Counted from the stretch's first letter, positions 43,426 through 56,405 are shown. The stretch is DNA of 64,000 nt from Distichodus sexfasciatus (GCA_032718565.1 JAVGVS010000022.1:978001-1042000), one strand, 5' to 3'. Translations and numbers: made by a program. The notes: generated from the sequence alone by a model not told the origin.

Positions 43426-44563
43426 TAATTGGTGAAGCGCATTTACCTCTCAACAATACGCAGACAGCTGATCAGCGAGCTTGTGTAATCAACATTCTAA
43501 TAATCAAATATGCCTTTGAGTTCATTTGACGAACTCTGTTATAGCTAGACGAAATCCACCGTAGCGACGGAGAACTTTAATCCCTGTCAGCAGTTGTCAA
43601 TTCTGATCATTCATTCATTCATTTTGGGGCTTTAACAAAAATAATTTTTAAATTTGTTTTTATCACCTCCACAGTATCTGCTTCTGCATTTTTCAAACCT
43701 TAAGAGCACAACATTTTTGAATGAAGGGCTTCATTAGGGTTTCTAGAAGCCTGACAGAAAAAGGCCTCAGTGTTCAGCGCTGGAAGAAAAAGAAGAACAA
43801 GAAGAAGAAGGGGCACAGCGCTTTCTGACCTACTTTAAGCTCTACGTTATCAACAGCAATTAAGAGAAATGACAAGTGCCACCGACTCCTCGGCTGACAG
43901 ACATATTAAACTCTCTCATACTCCCGGGACACATTGATTTTTTTGCAGTCAAAACAAAACAAGCCACTTTCAAAATGGTGAAAGACATTTCAGAGTGAAG
44001 ACAAAAAAAATATCCATGAGGGTCAAAAACACATGGAGGATGACAGCACAGAATGAATCCCCAGATGGATGTCTGTTTCAGTGCCATTTACTTCAATTTT
44101 CCCTGCTCAGCTAAACAGTTAGAGTTGAGTGAAAGCGATGGACAGGCCCAAAGAAAACACAAGACCCCGCGCTTCAACACTGCAGCTTTCTGGACAGACA
44201 CGTTGAGTTAGAAACAGAAAATATATTTGTTTTTCATCACAATCAAATACAGTAAATGGAAATAATATCTATTTCAAAAGCACATTATCATTATTTATTT
44301 GTTAATTTTATTCATACAGACGTTATGCTTTACATAACAACAGCAGAAACTATTACTTTTGTCACATTTATACTGCTCATATGTATTGATCTGAAAGCCT
44401 TGTATTTATCTGTAAAATATGATATGATGTACCATTACACCCTCAAGCATTAAATAAACTCAGGCTTACATTTCACTCCCAGACCCAAGAGAATTGGCCA
44501 TTTTATCATCTGTGTAAACAACACCGCATTGTACCTCTCGATGTCAACGCAATGCAAATGCTG
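43426..44563. other. non-coding DNA
   Basis: Unique; an AAG-rich patch lies at 43,783-43,811. The open frames at 43,860-44,087 and 44,256-44,453 have no domain. Confidence 0.45.
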
Positions 44564-44564
44564 A

Positions 44565-44927
44565 ATATATTCATTCATTCATTATCCAAACTGATTAATC
44601 CCACTTGGGGTCGCGGGGGGAACGTGCGCAACGGGCGCAAGCCGTGGTCCAACATTGGGCAGGCGGCGAAACACCACAAGGCACCCACACACTCACACAA
44701 TCACACTCCTATTTACATCTACAAGCCAATTTAGAGTCGTCAATTAACGTATATCAGATGCTTTTGGACTGTGGGAGGAACCGGAGCACCCGGAGGAAAC
44801 CCACACGAACACAAGGAGAGCAAGCAAACTCCACACAGAAAGGTCCCACGGACAACCCAGGGCTCGAACCCAGGACCTTCTCTCTGTGAGGCGGCAGCGG
44901 TAACCACTCTGTCACCATGCCGCCTAA
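44565..44927 (-). mobile_element. SINE-B copy, near full length
   Basis: Plus strand: ATTC-type tail, 'CTGATTAATCCCACTTGGGG', 'GGACTGTGGGAGGAACCGGA', box B complement 'GGGCTCGAACCCAGGACC', head complement 'AGCGGTAACCACTCTGTCAC'. The same order as at 49,380, with more divergence. Confidence 0.85.
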
Positions 44928-46424
44928 GCTGAAAAGTTCTACACGACTACGTACCAAGCAGTGATGGGGTGTAACCGACTAAAATTAGAGAAGCTACTAA
45001 TTTAACTGCTTTTTTCAGCAGCTGATTAGCAGCAAAGCCCCCTAATTTTACCAAGAGGTCATGGGGTCAGGTACTGTACACAAGGAATTTGAGTATCATT
45101 TGTTTATCGATTTTTTACATTTAGAACTGAAAGCCAAAAAACAAGTTGTACAATGTTCCCATACAAATGTTTCATTTTTCAATTTCCCACTTCCACACAG
45201 CTCATATTTCATTTTGGCTTCCTACTGAACACAGGTGGCATAACTCAGAAATGACCGTTACATGCAGGAGATGGTTAAAAAAGTGTGAAAATCACTGATG
45301 AAGAAGCTCTGACTTGGTGTCAGGACTGTACAGACACAGTGAGAGCGCTGCTTGAGACAGGGGAAAAAGGTATACCGAGATTTCCCTTCGCTGCAGGTTT
45401 GGTGTCCCCGCATGCTCAGAAACGTCAGTCACGAAAACCCAACCTATTCCAATTTTGCACTCAAATAAAAATAGGGGGGGAAATGCACTCGTATTCCATT
45501 TTCCCATATTTATATTTGAGCACGTTTTCCATTCATATTTGTGCACGAAATGAAAAAAATGGAAAACGGTTTTGGTTTTGAAAAAGTATACTGAAAAAAA
45601 GCATGTTATTTGGGGTTTGGTTTTTGGCTTTGATTGGAAAACTAAATGGACAAATGATTACAATGCCATTAAGTCAACAACCGCATCATGAGTCATTCAT
45701 GCCGTGTTGTTACCAGCAAACATAATCCCCTACTCCCCCACAAGTTTTAATGCAGTCTGTGATTGTTACTTCCATTACTTTCAAAATATTTTTAATACAC
45801 AAGATTGGGTTCTCGGGAATGAGAAGAGACGAGATTTTACATTATTTCAATGATGAACTGCAAAAAAGTTCATTTAGAAACTCAACTGACTGGACTCTCA
45901 TAGGATTTCTCATGCATCTCTTCACATCATTACTGTGCATCAGCAACCATTAGATTGTACATTATTAAATGAACATGCTAATTAACACACGTTGCAGGTA
46001 TAATCCCTACAAAATCAAAAGGTTTAGGAAATTAACAGATACAACTAGGATACTGGCTTAAAAAATTACACCTAAAATGCTTGAATAACCCACAACTCGT
46101 CTTCATGTTGCTCCTTCTAGAAAATTGTGCTAGAAAAATGTGCGTTCGTATTCGGTATATGAACTTGGAACCATGCTAGCCACCTGACTGGAGACCAAAT
46201 CTGTCAATCAGCTTTCTCCAAACCTGTGATTGGCTGTTTTTGGCACATTTCATAACGCAGTACCAAGTTGAGCAAGCGTGAAGTGCGGATGCAGCCAGAG
46301 TAGAGCGCATACAGACGCCAGATTTTGCTTGCCAATGTTCCACTACACGCTCAGAATGTTGACGCAGAAAATAACGCCATAATATTTCACAAGACATCTC
46401 GTCACATCCTTACTGGTAATACAG
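44928..46424. other. non-coding DNA
   Basis: Unique. The overlapping frames at 45,285-45,581 and 45,292-45,546 lack domains. 46,130-46,400 has the texture of an old MITE ('CGTGAAGTGCGGATGCAGCC'), but no second copy is in the window. Confidence 0.4.
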
Positions 46425-46695
46425 TGCATGTTCATGTACTGTCGCCTTAAAACATACTACAGCATGTGTTGGTGTGCGCCTCTGCCTCGTCCAATTCAGT
46501 CTGCCTTTACATCTGGGTGTGTTTCCTTCAACTACTTTAACATTTTCATAAGAAAAAATATTCCATCTTTAGTCATTAAGCATATTTACAGAACTGATGT
46601 TATCAAAAAACAAACATGAAATCATAAATCATAATCAAGGTAACATGTTCAATTCACCGCGATAGTGATTTGGGCTCATATCGCCCAGCCCTAGC
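46425..46695. mobile_element. GGCGATAT-family MITE, left end missing
   Basis: 'CATGTACTGTCGCCTTAAAA' matches 'CATGTAGTGTCCCCTTAAAA' in the 41,532 copy. It ends 'GGGCTCATATCGCCCAGCCC' plus TAG. Confidence 0.65.
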
Positions 46696-48075
46696 TCTCA
46701 GGGTGACTCAACATGTCTCTAACCACTGAAGCTGATTTTGTCAGATATGCTTTAATCCAACAGAGCATGCCCAGCTGAGGAGGAACACAATACACTTCTT
46801 CCCATCTGCCATCATATCAGCGCTCCCCAAACCCCATCAGGCCAGCCAATTCCTCTAATGGCTTCTGTGGGGAGACAAATGGGGAAGGTTCTACTCTCTT
46901 AGCCTACATTACTGGATTAAATAAGGTCAACTCTTCAACAGACCCCTTAGGAGACAATGGTGATAGACGTAAAGAGGTTAGGTTTTGACATATGACATGT
47001 GTGTGCAGTTCCTTGCGTAACACACTCACTAGAGCGGCTTCACGTGGTTCCCTGAAATAGGCGTGTTATAGATACGTGTGATCTACTTACTACATGCTAG
47101 ATAAAGCGGAAGGGCAAAAAATTAGATCAAGCTTTTAACAGCACTAAATTGAACAAGTCGTTTTCCGAATTTGAAATAAAACACGGAAATAAAACATGGA
47201 AAAAACTGTGAACACATTCATGTTTTTACATGATCTCAGTATGTGTAATGGTCAGTTTGGTTTCTTGCCACTTGAGTTCGGACACTGAATGGAATCCGAG
47301 TGTGTTCTCTGTTTTTTAATGTTTTATTTGAACATGAAACCTGATAAAGGAATACGACTCATTATTCATTTTGCCATTTTGGTTTTTGAAAAGATTGCTT
47401 TAAAAAGCATATTTTGGGGTTTGGGATTACACAGATTTTGGTCAAAAAATGTTATGAAATGGAACACATCTCAGGAACGAATGCCTATAGGTCAAAGCCC
47501 AGCATTTTTCCTCTGTAGCATGTGTGCCACATCTGTAAAGCATCTGAAGCCGCTCTATAAATCTCCCTGGAATCCCTACATCGCTTAATGCATGTGGTTC
47601 TGGCGTAGGGTGGAAAAAAGAGGAACAAGCAAAGCAAACAGAGCTGCTAACCTTTGCCTTATGCAATATCTTAACTGTCTCAGAAATGCCACCGATAGAC
47701 AGCTGATGGAAGTCCCACATGTCTATCACCTCCCATGTAGCAGCTCAACAACGGCAGGACACCACAATCCTTGATGGGAAAGAGTGTTGAGGAGAAGCTA
47801 ACTGAAATTCCAGATATTGGCCTGTTTTTTCTTGGCCTGTTCTTAGTCTTGGACTAAGTTGCAGTACCAATGGATATTTACCACTGAAAGTCAAAGTTAG
47901 TCTAGGACTAGGTTTAATCTTAGACTGAGAAATTGGCCCTTATTGTTTTAGCAGCTCTTCAGTAGCAAATTTACCTTTAAAACACTGTAGCTTTCAAGTA
48001 ACAGCACAGTAGCATGGTAAAACACTACATTGTTAATGCTATTGACTTGCTTTATAAAAACAAATATTTATAAAC
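46696..48075. other. non-coding DNA, one possible old repeat
   Basis: 47,840-47,940 ('AGTCTTGGACTAAG', 'TAGTCTAGGACTAGG', 'AATCTTAGACTGAG') is internally repetitive and resembles a dispersed fish element, but it is single-copy here. The open frames at 47,289-47,774 lack domains. Confidence 0.4.
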
Positions 48076-49365
48076 TACAAGGTGTTTCTGATTGGTGTTG
48101 AATTGACAAAAATGTCAGTTGATTGGCTACTGAACCCATGCAGGCACATACTCAGTACATCACAGCGTGCTCTTAGCAGCTGCGAAACAGAGTCAGGGCA
48201 TGGTATCCACTTTAGTAAAGATGGTAGCAAGAACATGTGGCCATATTTATCAAAATATATGACTCTGAAAGTTGAAATGAACAAAATTTGACACATTTGA
48301 GTGTAACTTATGCATCTCGAAAACCAAAACACTCAACCTCCAAAAAAATGTAGACTTTCGTATTCCTTTTAAACGTTTTTACATTTACGTTTTTAAATTG
48401 ACTTAAATATCCTACAGCAAAAATATCACGTATTACTGGATGAAACAGCTTGAATGCAAACTAGTTTATTAAAACAGTAGCTTGGCTGTAGTTTAACTAC
48501 ATTAAATCATAAGTAGCCTGTAGCTTGAAAAGAACATATCGTTGAAGACTACACAACCTGAAAGGAAAAATGGACTGTGCAGTAAATTATGCAAATATGT
48601 ATTATTTAGTATTTTAAAGAACACACATATTGTCTCTCTACTTCAATCAGCACATTCTCAAGATTGCAAGGTCTTAAACAAGCCCTCTGCTAATGGAGTA
48701 TAAGCCTTTCCAATGCCATCTCCATGACACTTGGTTTGATCCCAGCTTTTCCCAGTGTGGTTTTTGGGGTCAGTTCATTTGCTCATTTGTACCCAAAATA
48801 AGCCCAAAACTCTTAAAGCTGGTAGACACACTACGAAGTGGTCCAAAGCCTTGAAGATAAACATAACAATCGCAGTTCACCACTCAGTCTAAAAAGTTAA
48901 CGAGACCATAGCTCAAATATGAACCACTCTAGCCCCCAAGATCCTAGATTACGCCACAACAGCATCTGCAGCCGATGCAATTTTAACCATATTCAAAGCC
49001 CCAGCTAACAAACATATGGGACATTACACTTTAATGTAACACTTTCCACTAAAGCTTTTCTGCTGAAATTAAACCTCATTAAGACCTCGCTCAGTATATA
49101 TATATGACATTTTAATAGTGTCTAAACCTCTCTAAAAGACATTCAACCCACATTTCATCCAAACGTGCAATATGCATGCAGTGTTTAAAGAGTAAAGATT
49201 ATGTTTTTTTTTGTTTTAAAATGGTTTCTCACATGGTTGATGTAATGTAGTGCTATGTAATGATTAAAAGCTGCAATTAGTCATTGGCTAGTTTTCATTC
49301 ATTACTCAGCTGGTTGATATAAGGACAGAATGCTCCTTTAACGAAGGACACATGCAAAATATTGT
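48076..49365. other. non-coding DNA, unique
   Basis: No repeat family, RNA gene or domain was recognised. Frames on both strands at 48,075-48,332 are uninformative. Confidence 0.45.
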
Positions 49366-49379
49366 CTCATTGAATACTG

Positions 49380-49739
49380 TTCGTTCATTATCTGCACCAC
49401 TTAATCCCAACTGGGGTCGCGGGGGGATCAGAGCCTATCCCGGGAACTTTCGAGCGCAAGGCGGGGAACAACCCTGGGTAGGCGCCAACACACTGCAGGG
49501 CACACACACACTCACACGGTCATAGACACATTCACACCTTAGGGGGGCAATTTAGAGTCGACAATTAACCTATAGCGCATGCCTTTGGACTGTGGGAGGA
49601 AACCGGAGCGCCCGGAGGAAACCCACACAAACACGGGGAGAGCATGCAAACTCCACACAGAAAGACCCTACGGCCGTCCCCGGGGTTCGAATCCAGGACC
49701 ATCTCGCTGTGAGGCGGCAGCGCTAACCACTGCGCCACC
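49380..49739 (-). mobile_element. SINE-B copy, full length, 14-bp target duplication
   Basis: Flanked by CTCATTGAATACTG (49,366-49,379) and CTCACTGAATACTG (49,740-49,753), a 14-bp direct repeat with one mismatch. The minus strand starts with box A-like 'TGGCGCAGTGGTTAGCGC' and box B 'GGATTCGAACCCC' (complement at 49,683-49,695). The 3' end is 'GGGATTAAGTGGTGCAGATA'. The long duplication and internal Pol III boxes mark it as a retroposed SINE, not a DNA transposon. Confidence 0.85.
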
Positions 49740-49814
49740 CTCACTGAATACTGCTTGAAATTATTAACACATATTTGAAGGTTATAACTGCAAACTTAAT
49801 TTACAACAATTTTT

Positions 49815-50035
49815 TAATTGTGATTATTTGTCATTGTGAACCCACCACAGCACAGCACATAGTGCACCACAACCAGATGTGACCTCTGCACTGGACTTGT
49901 CAGAGAAGGAGCAGTGGGCAGCCGATGTGCAGCACCTGGGCAGCAGTGTTTGGGGACGGTATCTTGCTTATGAGTACCCCAGTGGTACCTTTACCAGACC
50001 AGAACTTGGAGCCAACTCACTAACCGGTGTTACTC
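49815..50035 (-). mobile_element. SINE-A copy, head degraded
   Basis: 'GATTATTTGTCATTGTGAAC' through 'CAGCAGTGTTTGGGGACGG' and 'GTACCTTTACCAGACCAG'. The tRNA-like head is damaged after 'CCAACTCACTAACCGG'. Confidence 0.75.
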
Positions 50036-50039
50036 GCTT

Positions 50040-50335
50040 AAATGCTACAGTTCAGTCAAATCTTCCCCTTTATTACAGACTAAACTCATAATTTAGCTGA
50101 TAACTAACCACAGCAACCAGCGTTCTACTCAGAATAGCCATTTATTGAGATTTTCAGCGTTTTTTTCAGGAACGAGCGTCCATCCTTTTATAGTGAGTAT
50201 TCTGGAAAATATACTTCTCTCCCAGATGTGGCATAAACAGCTCATTTTACAGGCCAAAACTCCAAAAAAAAAGTCCAATTTGGTTCAAAATTACACAAAA
50301 CCTCAGTATTTCTTCATTTAATTCTTGAATTTTTC
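50040..50335 (-). mobile_element. F-family repeat copy
   Basis: 'AGTCAAATCTTCCCCTTTAT', 'AGCCATTTATTGAGATTTTC' and 'AAGTCCAATTTGGTTC' match 43,105-43,425 in reverse. Confidence 0.6.
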
Positions 50336-51189
50336 AATTCCATTAGAATATAGAATATTTTTTGACAAATACATTTTAATCAAATCCTTTTGATTACTCT
50401 CTAACATTATAAAATTGGAAAAAAATCTGATCAATTGAAAATGGCTGCTCACTAGACTGGAGATGGTTTTGTTTTGTTTTGTTTCTTGGCGGTAAGGAGG
50501 TTACTTTTCTTTATCTTTGCGTTTTTGTGTACAATAAAAAAAAAGGAAAATGAATTTTCCCTTTTTTCCACTTTTTATTTGGCCACAAAACTGCAAATAT
50601 CGAATATTGATGTTTAAAATAGTGAATATTGCTTTTGGGGTTTTACTTTGAAAAAGGGAATGAAGGAATGACGTAAATGAAGTAAACTCCAGTTTCCACA
50701 GAGTACAAAGAAGACACATAGACACAATATTCATATGCAAATAACTATAAATATAAACTCTACACTAGAAAAATTGAAAATGTGTTATTTTAGTAATGAG
50801 GTAGGAAATAATATGGGCAAATATTGCAAGATGCAGGAGAAACTATTTTTACAATCCTGGAATGTACATTTGTGCATTAAATGATCAGCGGCAGACCGAT
50901 GATGTGTTTTTGCTTTACGTAGCAGCACATCGCCAACGCCGATTCCAGCCACAGTGCTGTAGTGTGGGCAGGTAAACAGAGGAGGTGTTGTGAACGACAG
51001 ATGCAGGAGGACGAGTGCAGGAGCTGCTGATTGGCAGGTGTGAGTTGGTGCGAGGATGTTGAGATGTTGGCTGTCAGCAGCGCTGCAGTGAGAAAGCGCC
51101 TCCCGAGAGAGTGACGGACCACAGCTTCCCCACTGCCATGACAAGCTGCCTCGTCCTGTCAACCTAGGGCTGCTGGGGGCTATAGAGCC
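50336..51189. other. non-coding DNA
   Basis: AT-rich, then a balanced stretch at 50,880-51,170. The two overlapping minus frames at 50,785-51,162 and 50,877-51,122 are in different phases and have no domain. Confidence 0.4.
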
Positions 51190-51527
51190 AAACGCTCCTC
51201 TCCTCCTTCTTCTTCTCCTCCTTCCTCCTCCTGCTCTCTCATTCTCTCGCTCTCTCTCTCTGTCACTACATGTCTTCTTCTGTTTTTTTCCTCTCGCTAT
51301 TTCTATCTCATTCTCTCTCTCCGGCTCTCAGCCTTCCTTTTGCTATTTTCAGTTTTCATCTCTCTTTCTCTCTGGCAGTAGATGTCTTCTTCTGGTTTAT
51401 ATAACTCTCTCTCTCACTCCTTCTCTCTCTCTCAGTAGATGTCTAGCTCTCAATATCTGAGTGACTCTTTCATTAGTTCTCCCGTTCTTTCTCTCTCAGG
51501 CTTCTGTTTACTCTCCCTCTCTCTCTC

Positions 51528-51561
<34 letters not shown>

Positions 51562-51655
51562 AGATGTCTTCTTTTGCTTTTTTACCTCTCACTCTTTCTC
51601 TTTTTCTATCTCATTCTCCCCCTCTCTGTCTTTCCTGTACTATTTTCAATTTGCG

Positions 51656-51705
<50 letters not shown>

Positions 51706-52925
51706 AAGATATCTTCTTCTGTTTTTTTTCTGTCCAACTCCCACTCTTTCATTATTTCTGTCTCAGCCTTCCTCCTTTAACTGTTCTCAATTCCCCCTTC
51801 CTATCTCTCTCTCTCTCTCTCAGTAGATGTCTCTTTCCATTTTTCCCAACTCCCACTCTCTTTCTTCTTTTTGTCCATCACTCCTAACTCTTTCACTCAT
51901 CCCCTTTCTCAGTCTTTTCCCTGTCTCTCTTTGGACAGTAATCTCATTGATAAATACCACTTCATCATCCACTCCTTCCCTCATATGCAGCTCTTTCATG
52001 GCAGGTGTTGATTGAAGCAACAAACTTCAGAAGTGTTTGGAAACAAACGAAGGAGCTGTTGGTCGCATTTCCAACTAACTCTCTCCACGAGGCATCGTTT
52101 AACTGACCTCTCCACCAAGAAACATCCAATACGGCTGCAGATCGGCTCCATATTAAATTCCCTGAAGTGCTGAAAGGATCTCTCTCTCTCTCTCCTTCTT
52201 CTTCTCCCCCTCACACTCTCTCTGCAGATGTCGAGATATTTAGATCTGACTCTTTCACTCTAACTCTCATTCTCTCCCTCTCTCAGCCTTCCTTTTACTA
52301 TTTCCAATCTCTCTCTCTCTGTCGGTAGATGTCTTCTTCTGTTTTTTTATGTCCGACTCTCAATCTTTCACTATTTCTCTCATTTTCTCTCCTTCTCAGC
52401 CTTTCCACTTCCTCTCTCTCTCAGTAGGTCTTCTTCTGTTTTTCTCTCACTCTTTCACTATTTCAATCTCGTTCTCTTCTGTCCATCCGTCCTTCTGTTA
52501 ATTCATCCCTCCATCCGCCCGTCCACCTATCCATTCATCCATCTATATGTCTAGCCATCCATCCATTTATCCTATGTCAGTCGAGGCACCTACTGCTTTT
52601 GTCTTTCTAACTCTCACTCTGTCACTATTTCTCTCACTCTCTTTCACTCAATTTTCATCTGGTTTTGTTGTTAATTTAAGTCTCACATCTATTTATATCT
52701 CGCTCACTCTTTCTCAGCCTTCCCTCCTTTTACTATTTTCAATTCTCTCTCTGTGTGTCTCTCTCAGTCTTCAGAAGCGCTTGCACGAAAACAAAGGTGG
52801 CGTTTGTCCCGATTCCAACTAATTCGCTCCAAGAGGCATCATCTAACCGAGCTCTCCACAGAAAAACCACCCAATATGGCTGTGGATCGGCTCGGTATTA
52901 AATTCCCAGCAGTGAGGAGGGACGT
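51190..52925. repeat. pyrimidine-rich minisatellite with a duplicated unique module
   Basis: Ten or so units of about 90-150 bp begin 'CAGTAGATGTCTTCTTCTG' or variants (near 51,265, 51,375, 51,435, 51,558, 51,703, 51,821, 52,223, 52,325, 52,421, 52,578) and end in CTCTCT runs; the longest pure run is 51,661-51,703. A non-repetitive module of about 150 bp occurs twice, at 52,027-52,175 and 52,769-52,920, sharing 'GAGGCATC' and 'ATTAAATTCCC'. The Ser/Leu/Phe-rich frames are artefacts. Confidence 0.85.
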
Positions 52926-53226
52926 CTGTCAACGCTAAAAGCAGTGACACAAAGGGGGTAGTGTGTTGGCAAGAGCCTGTGACCTTTCACATGGTCATCC
53001 ATAAAACAGGAGGAGGCCAGGGCTGAGGTGACTCCCATTCTAAAGTTTCTGAATGCTGTGACATTTGGAGAGGAAACGCTTCTCCTCTCAGATCCACCGA
53101 GTCGGCCTGTCAGTCAACTCCAGCTCCAGCTCACGTTGTATTCCCACATCGTGTAGCGTTACGCCGCCTGTTATCAGGCTTATACCGAGCGGAACACTGC
53201 AGATTTACCCTCTATATAACACTACA

Positions 53227-53598
53227 GTACAAAAGCTGGACGATATGAGCACAATTCAATATCACTATTATCAGAACATTTTACGATTAATGAACAATTA
53301 TTTTGTTTTGCCTTTTGTTTTTTCCTTTGTTGCCTTTGTAGTGCTGTACTGTAAATATGCTCAACCATTACAGCGGTGATCATTCATAAATATGAAAGAA
53401 TGCATATCATATCCTTGTGATTTTAAAATATATATTTTTAAATTACAGACATGACCGGGCAGAGTCACATGACAACACACGCGGGGACGAGAATCCTCAC
53501 TGGGGTAAATATTAAACTAAAGGAAATAGTTAACCTACATGCGAGGCCAACAAGATTAAAGATTCTGAATGTCAAGTTTGATTAATTACACAGCCCTA
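53227..53598. mobile_element. GGCGATAT-family element
   Basis: 'AGCTGGACGATATGAGCACA' on the left and 'TTGATTAATTACACAGCCCT' on the right, with 'ATGACAACACACGCGGGG' inside. About 370 bp; diverged. Confidence 0.6.
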
Positions 53599-55790
53599 CA
53601 ACATATCTGAAAGCAAGAATGCATCATCATAACAAAATGTTTACCTTGGTCTGAAGATTTGCTCATCATTTATTCATTCCAGAAGGAAAAGCATGCATTG
53701 TGTTTCAATATTCCATTTTCAAATGAAAGGGATTCAGATTCAGATTTGTGCCACAAAACTTCACAAATATCAAACAGCACTGAACAAATTATTATTATTG
53801 TTGTTGTTGTTGTTGTTGTTGTTATTATTATTATTGTGTGTATTATTAATTTAATATTGACTATTAAATTAATTAATTAATTAATTAATTTAGAAATTGA
53901 TAAATATCAATATCCAAAGATCCAATACTTAACCCTTGATTTCACAAAATAAATTAGTTTGCAACTCATACTTTTTTATTTTTTGATAATATATTTCTTT
54001 TTAATTAGGGTGGGATTTATTCTCTCTTGAATTCTTACATTTGTTTGAATCACCTGAAAGGTTTTGTGTGATCATTTTGACCCAAATCTGATTCCCTAAT
54101 TATCAATTTCCATTTTTTAGCGCTCCATAACCAGAAACATTTTGTTGTGTGTAACAAAAAGAAGTGACAGAAGTGACTATTGATTATCAAATATATAAAC
54201 ACTCTTTTTTGTGTTCATAGAATGAATGCTTTGCTTTGCTCTGGCAGTAGGGGTTTAGTCTTTGGCTATTGGCTGTGTTTTTTCTTTAAATGGAGCAGGT
54301 GCATGTTTTCTGTTTGATCTATCTTTCATTTTGACAAAAATTGGACATTTTCATTTGGCTTTTAAAACAAATATTGAAAAATAAATAAAAAAATGGAGAT
54401 GAGGCACAGGTTCTGGTCTCTGCTGTTTTTCATTTTCTAAGCACAAGCAAATCAAAAAGAGGTCAAATGCCTGACATAAATACTTACTTTGCAGAAAATA
54501 TTCTCAGTAAGGACAAAAGATCTAATCTAAATCACCTAATCTAGACTTAAAATTGATATGGAAAAGAGAGCTTGTGTTATGCATGAGACCAACGCTGCAA
54601 ATTCGTAGTATAGATCTGATGTACAAGTGATACAAACTAGCTTTTTTAGTCAGTCATTTGAGAAGGTGCCACGGCTTCAACACAAATCTTTATCTGCAAG
54701 AACTCGGCATCACTAATCAGTAGCAACATATCAGTGACAAGCGCTTCCGGTTTAAGAAAGGAAAAAACACTCAGCTACAAAATAACTTGCGAAGCGTGAA
54801 CTCGTTAGACATTAATATTTCTGTCATAAAATGCAAAACAATGTGGATATGTATGAGTGTGGGATACAAAGCTTATAACAGATGCAATTCTTTTTGAAAT
54901 ACGCTGTGTAGAAAATGAATAGCCTGAACATGCCAATTAAAAGCGTCAGAAAATCAAAGATTCAGGATTTATCCATTTCCAGAGTAGAAAAATGTTACAC
55001 ACTACATGCTTTCTGCTCTGATTCCACAACCATAATACTTATGTTCCTAAAGCTGTCTGAGCTTCTAAAAGCAATATTTCTTTTACTCAGTGCCTGGACG
55101 CCTGCCTGGATATTTCTGCCCTTCATTCTGCTTCAGATGGTGTTTATGCTAAAAGCACTGTCTCTGTAGTCACTTATAAACAGAGGCAGGCTGGGCTCGG
55201 GCTCGGGCTCGAACTCGATCTCGCCGCTTGCTGAATGCGGCTCATTCACATGTATTAGACTCAATGGGGCGCAGGAGACGGCGTGTTGTGACCCCTGCTG
55301 AGCTAAAGACCCCCGGGGGTCTCGCCTCGACACACCACCACCCACATCCAACCAGCCCTGACATGTCTTAATCAGTGTGTGTGTGTGCGCGCGCGCGCGT
55401 GTGCATGCACATAGACGTGTGTGATGTACCACAACTACTGTGCATTTAGAAATTGAAAAACCAGCAACATTAAAAACCTATGGCTATGTGTAATAATATG
55501 TAGCCACATCAAAGCTTTTTTAATAGTTTATTTAGCTACATCCAGCCAGCCATGCTACACCACATTACGTTTCTGCTACGTTGGTGCAGAAATGGTATTG
55601 GTTTACAGAAAACTGCTATGGGAGGTGTGTTGATGGTGTGAATGCGGTACCTAACAAATTTCAAAGTGTGAAAAATTAGATATATTGAGTGTATATATAC
55701 ATATATTGGCTATTGAGGGTAATGCTATAATAATAATATATATGATTAAACAATAATAATAATTATCATTATTGCCGGTATATGTGACCC
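53599..55790. other. non-coding DNA with microsatellites
   Basis: ATT/GTT runs lie at 53,788-53,835, a TTAA-type run at 53,864-53,892 and an alternating TG/CG tract at 55,374-55,401. The rest is unique and AT-rich. The plus frame at 54,915-55,169 has no recognisable domain. Confidence 0.5.
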
Positions 55791-55793
55791 TCC

Positions 55794-56405
55794 ACGGCAA
55801 AACCAGTCGCATGTCGCAAATTTTCAAAATTGAGTTATTTATTATGTTTTTCATGAAAGGGCATAAATCAAGCTTCAAAACGATACCTATATCGAATGAA
55901 TGGCTGAGATATCAACATTCCAAGGATGTCATGAAGTGAGAAATCTGCCTTTGAAGTTGACTATACGACATATATAACCTCCACCAATGGACGCTTAAGT
56001 GCAGTCGCGGCTCGTTGCATTCCACGGTAGCCCTACGCTGCATTCACAGCCACCACCGTTCGCCTACGGTTCTCAACTGAACTCGGGAGGCGAAGATGGA
56101 TTAGGAGAAATATCTTCCGCAGCTAGTCCAACCAGTGGATTTACCATAAATATTAAGAGTAGGCGGGTCAAAACAGAAACTTTTAACATTCTGCTGGAGT
56201 TGATTTCTCACCTCCAGAAATCCCCGCGTTTTTAGGATGGAAAAGGTGTTTCAGCAGAAATTTATTCCTAACAATGCAGTATATTCCTTCCACTGTTTCA
56301 AAACTAAAACAAAATCCTAAATTTTACCCCGCACATAACATAAGCGATTAGTTTTCTCGGAAACCTCGGTTGCAACAAGCGAATGGTTTCGCCGTGCAGA
56401 GTCAC
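55794..56405. mobile_element. GTGACC-family MITE, 612 bp, ATAT duplication
   Basis: Ends 'GTGACCCTCCACGGCAAAAC' and the complement of 'GGTTTCGCCGTGCAGAGTCA', with ATAT at 55,790-55,793 and 56,406-56,409. Same orientation as the 27,630 copy but more diverged and shorter ('CTCGGGAGGCGAAGATGGAT', 'GAAATCTGCCTTTGAAGTTG'). It sits in a TAATA-rich patch. Confidence 0.85.

Noticed and set aside
44605..44957. open frames on both strands at 44.6-44.9 kb
   Set aside because: They lie inside a SINE-B copy and reflect its stop-poor body.
51439..51887. overlapping Ser/Leu/Phe frames that look like signal peptides or membrane proteins
   Set aside because: They are translations of CT-rich minisatellite units, open in several phases.
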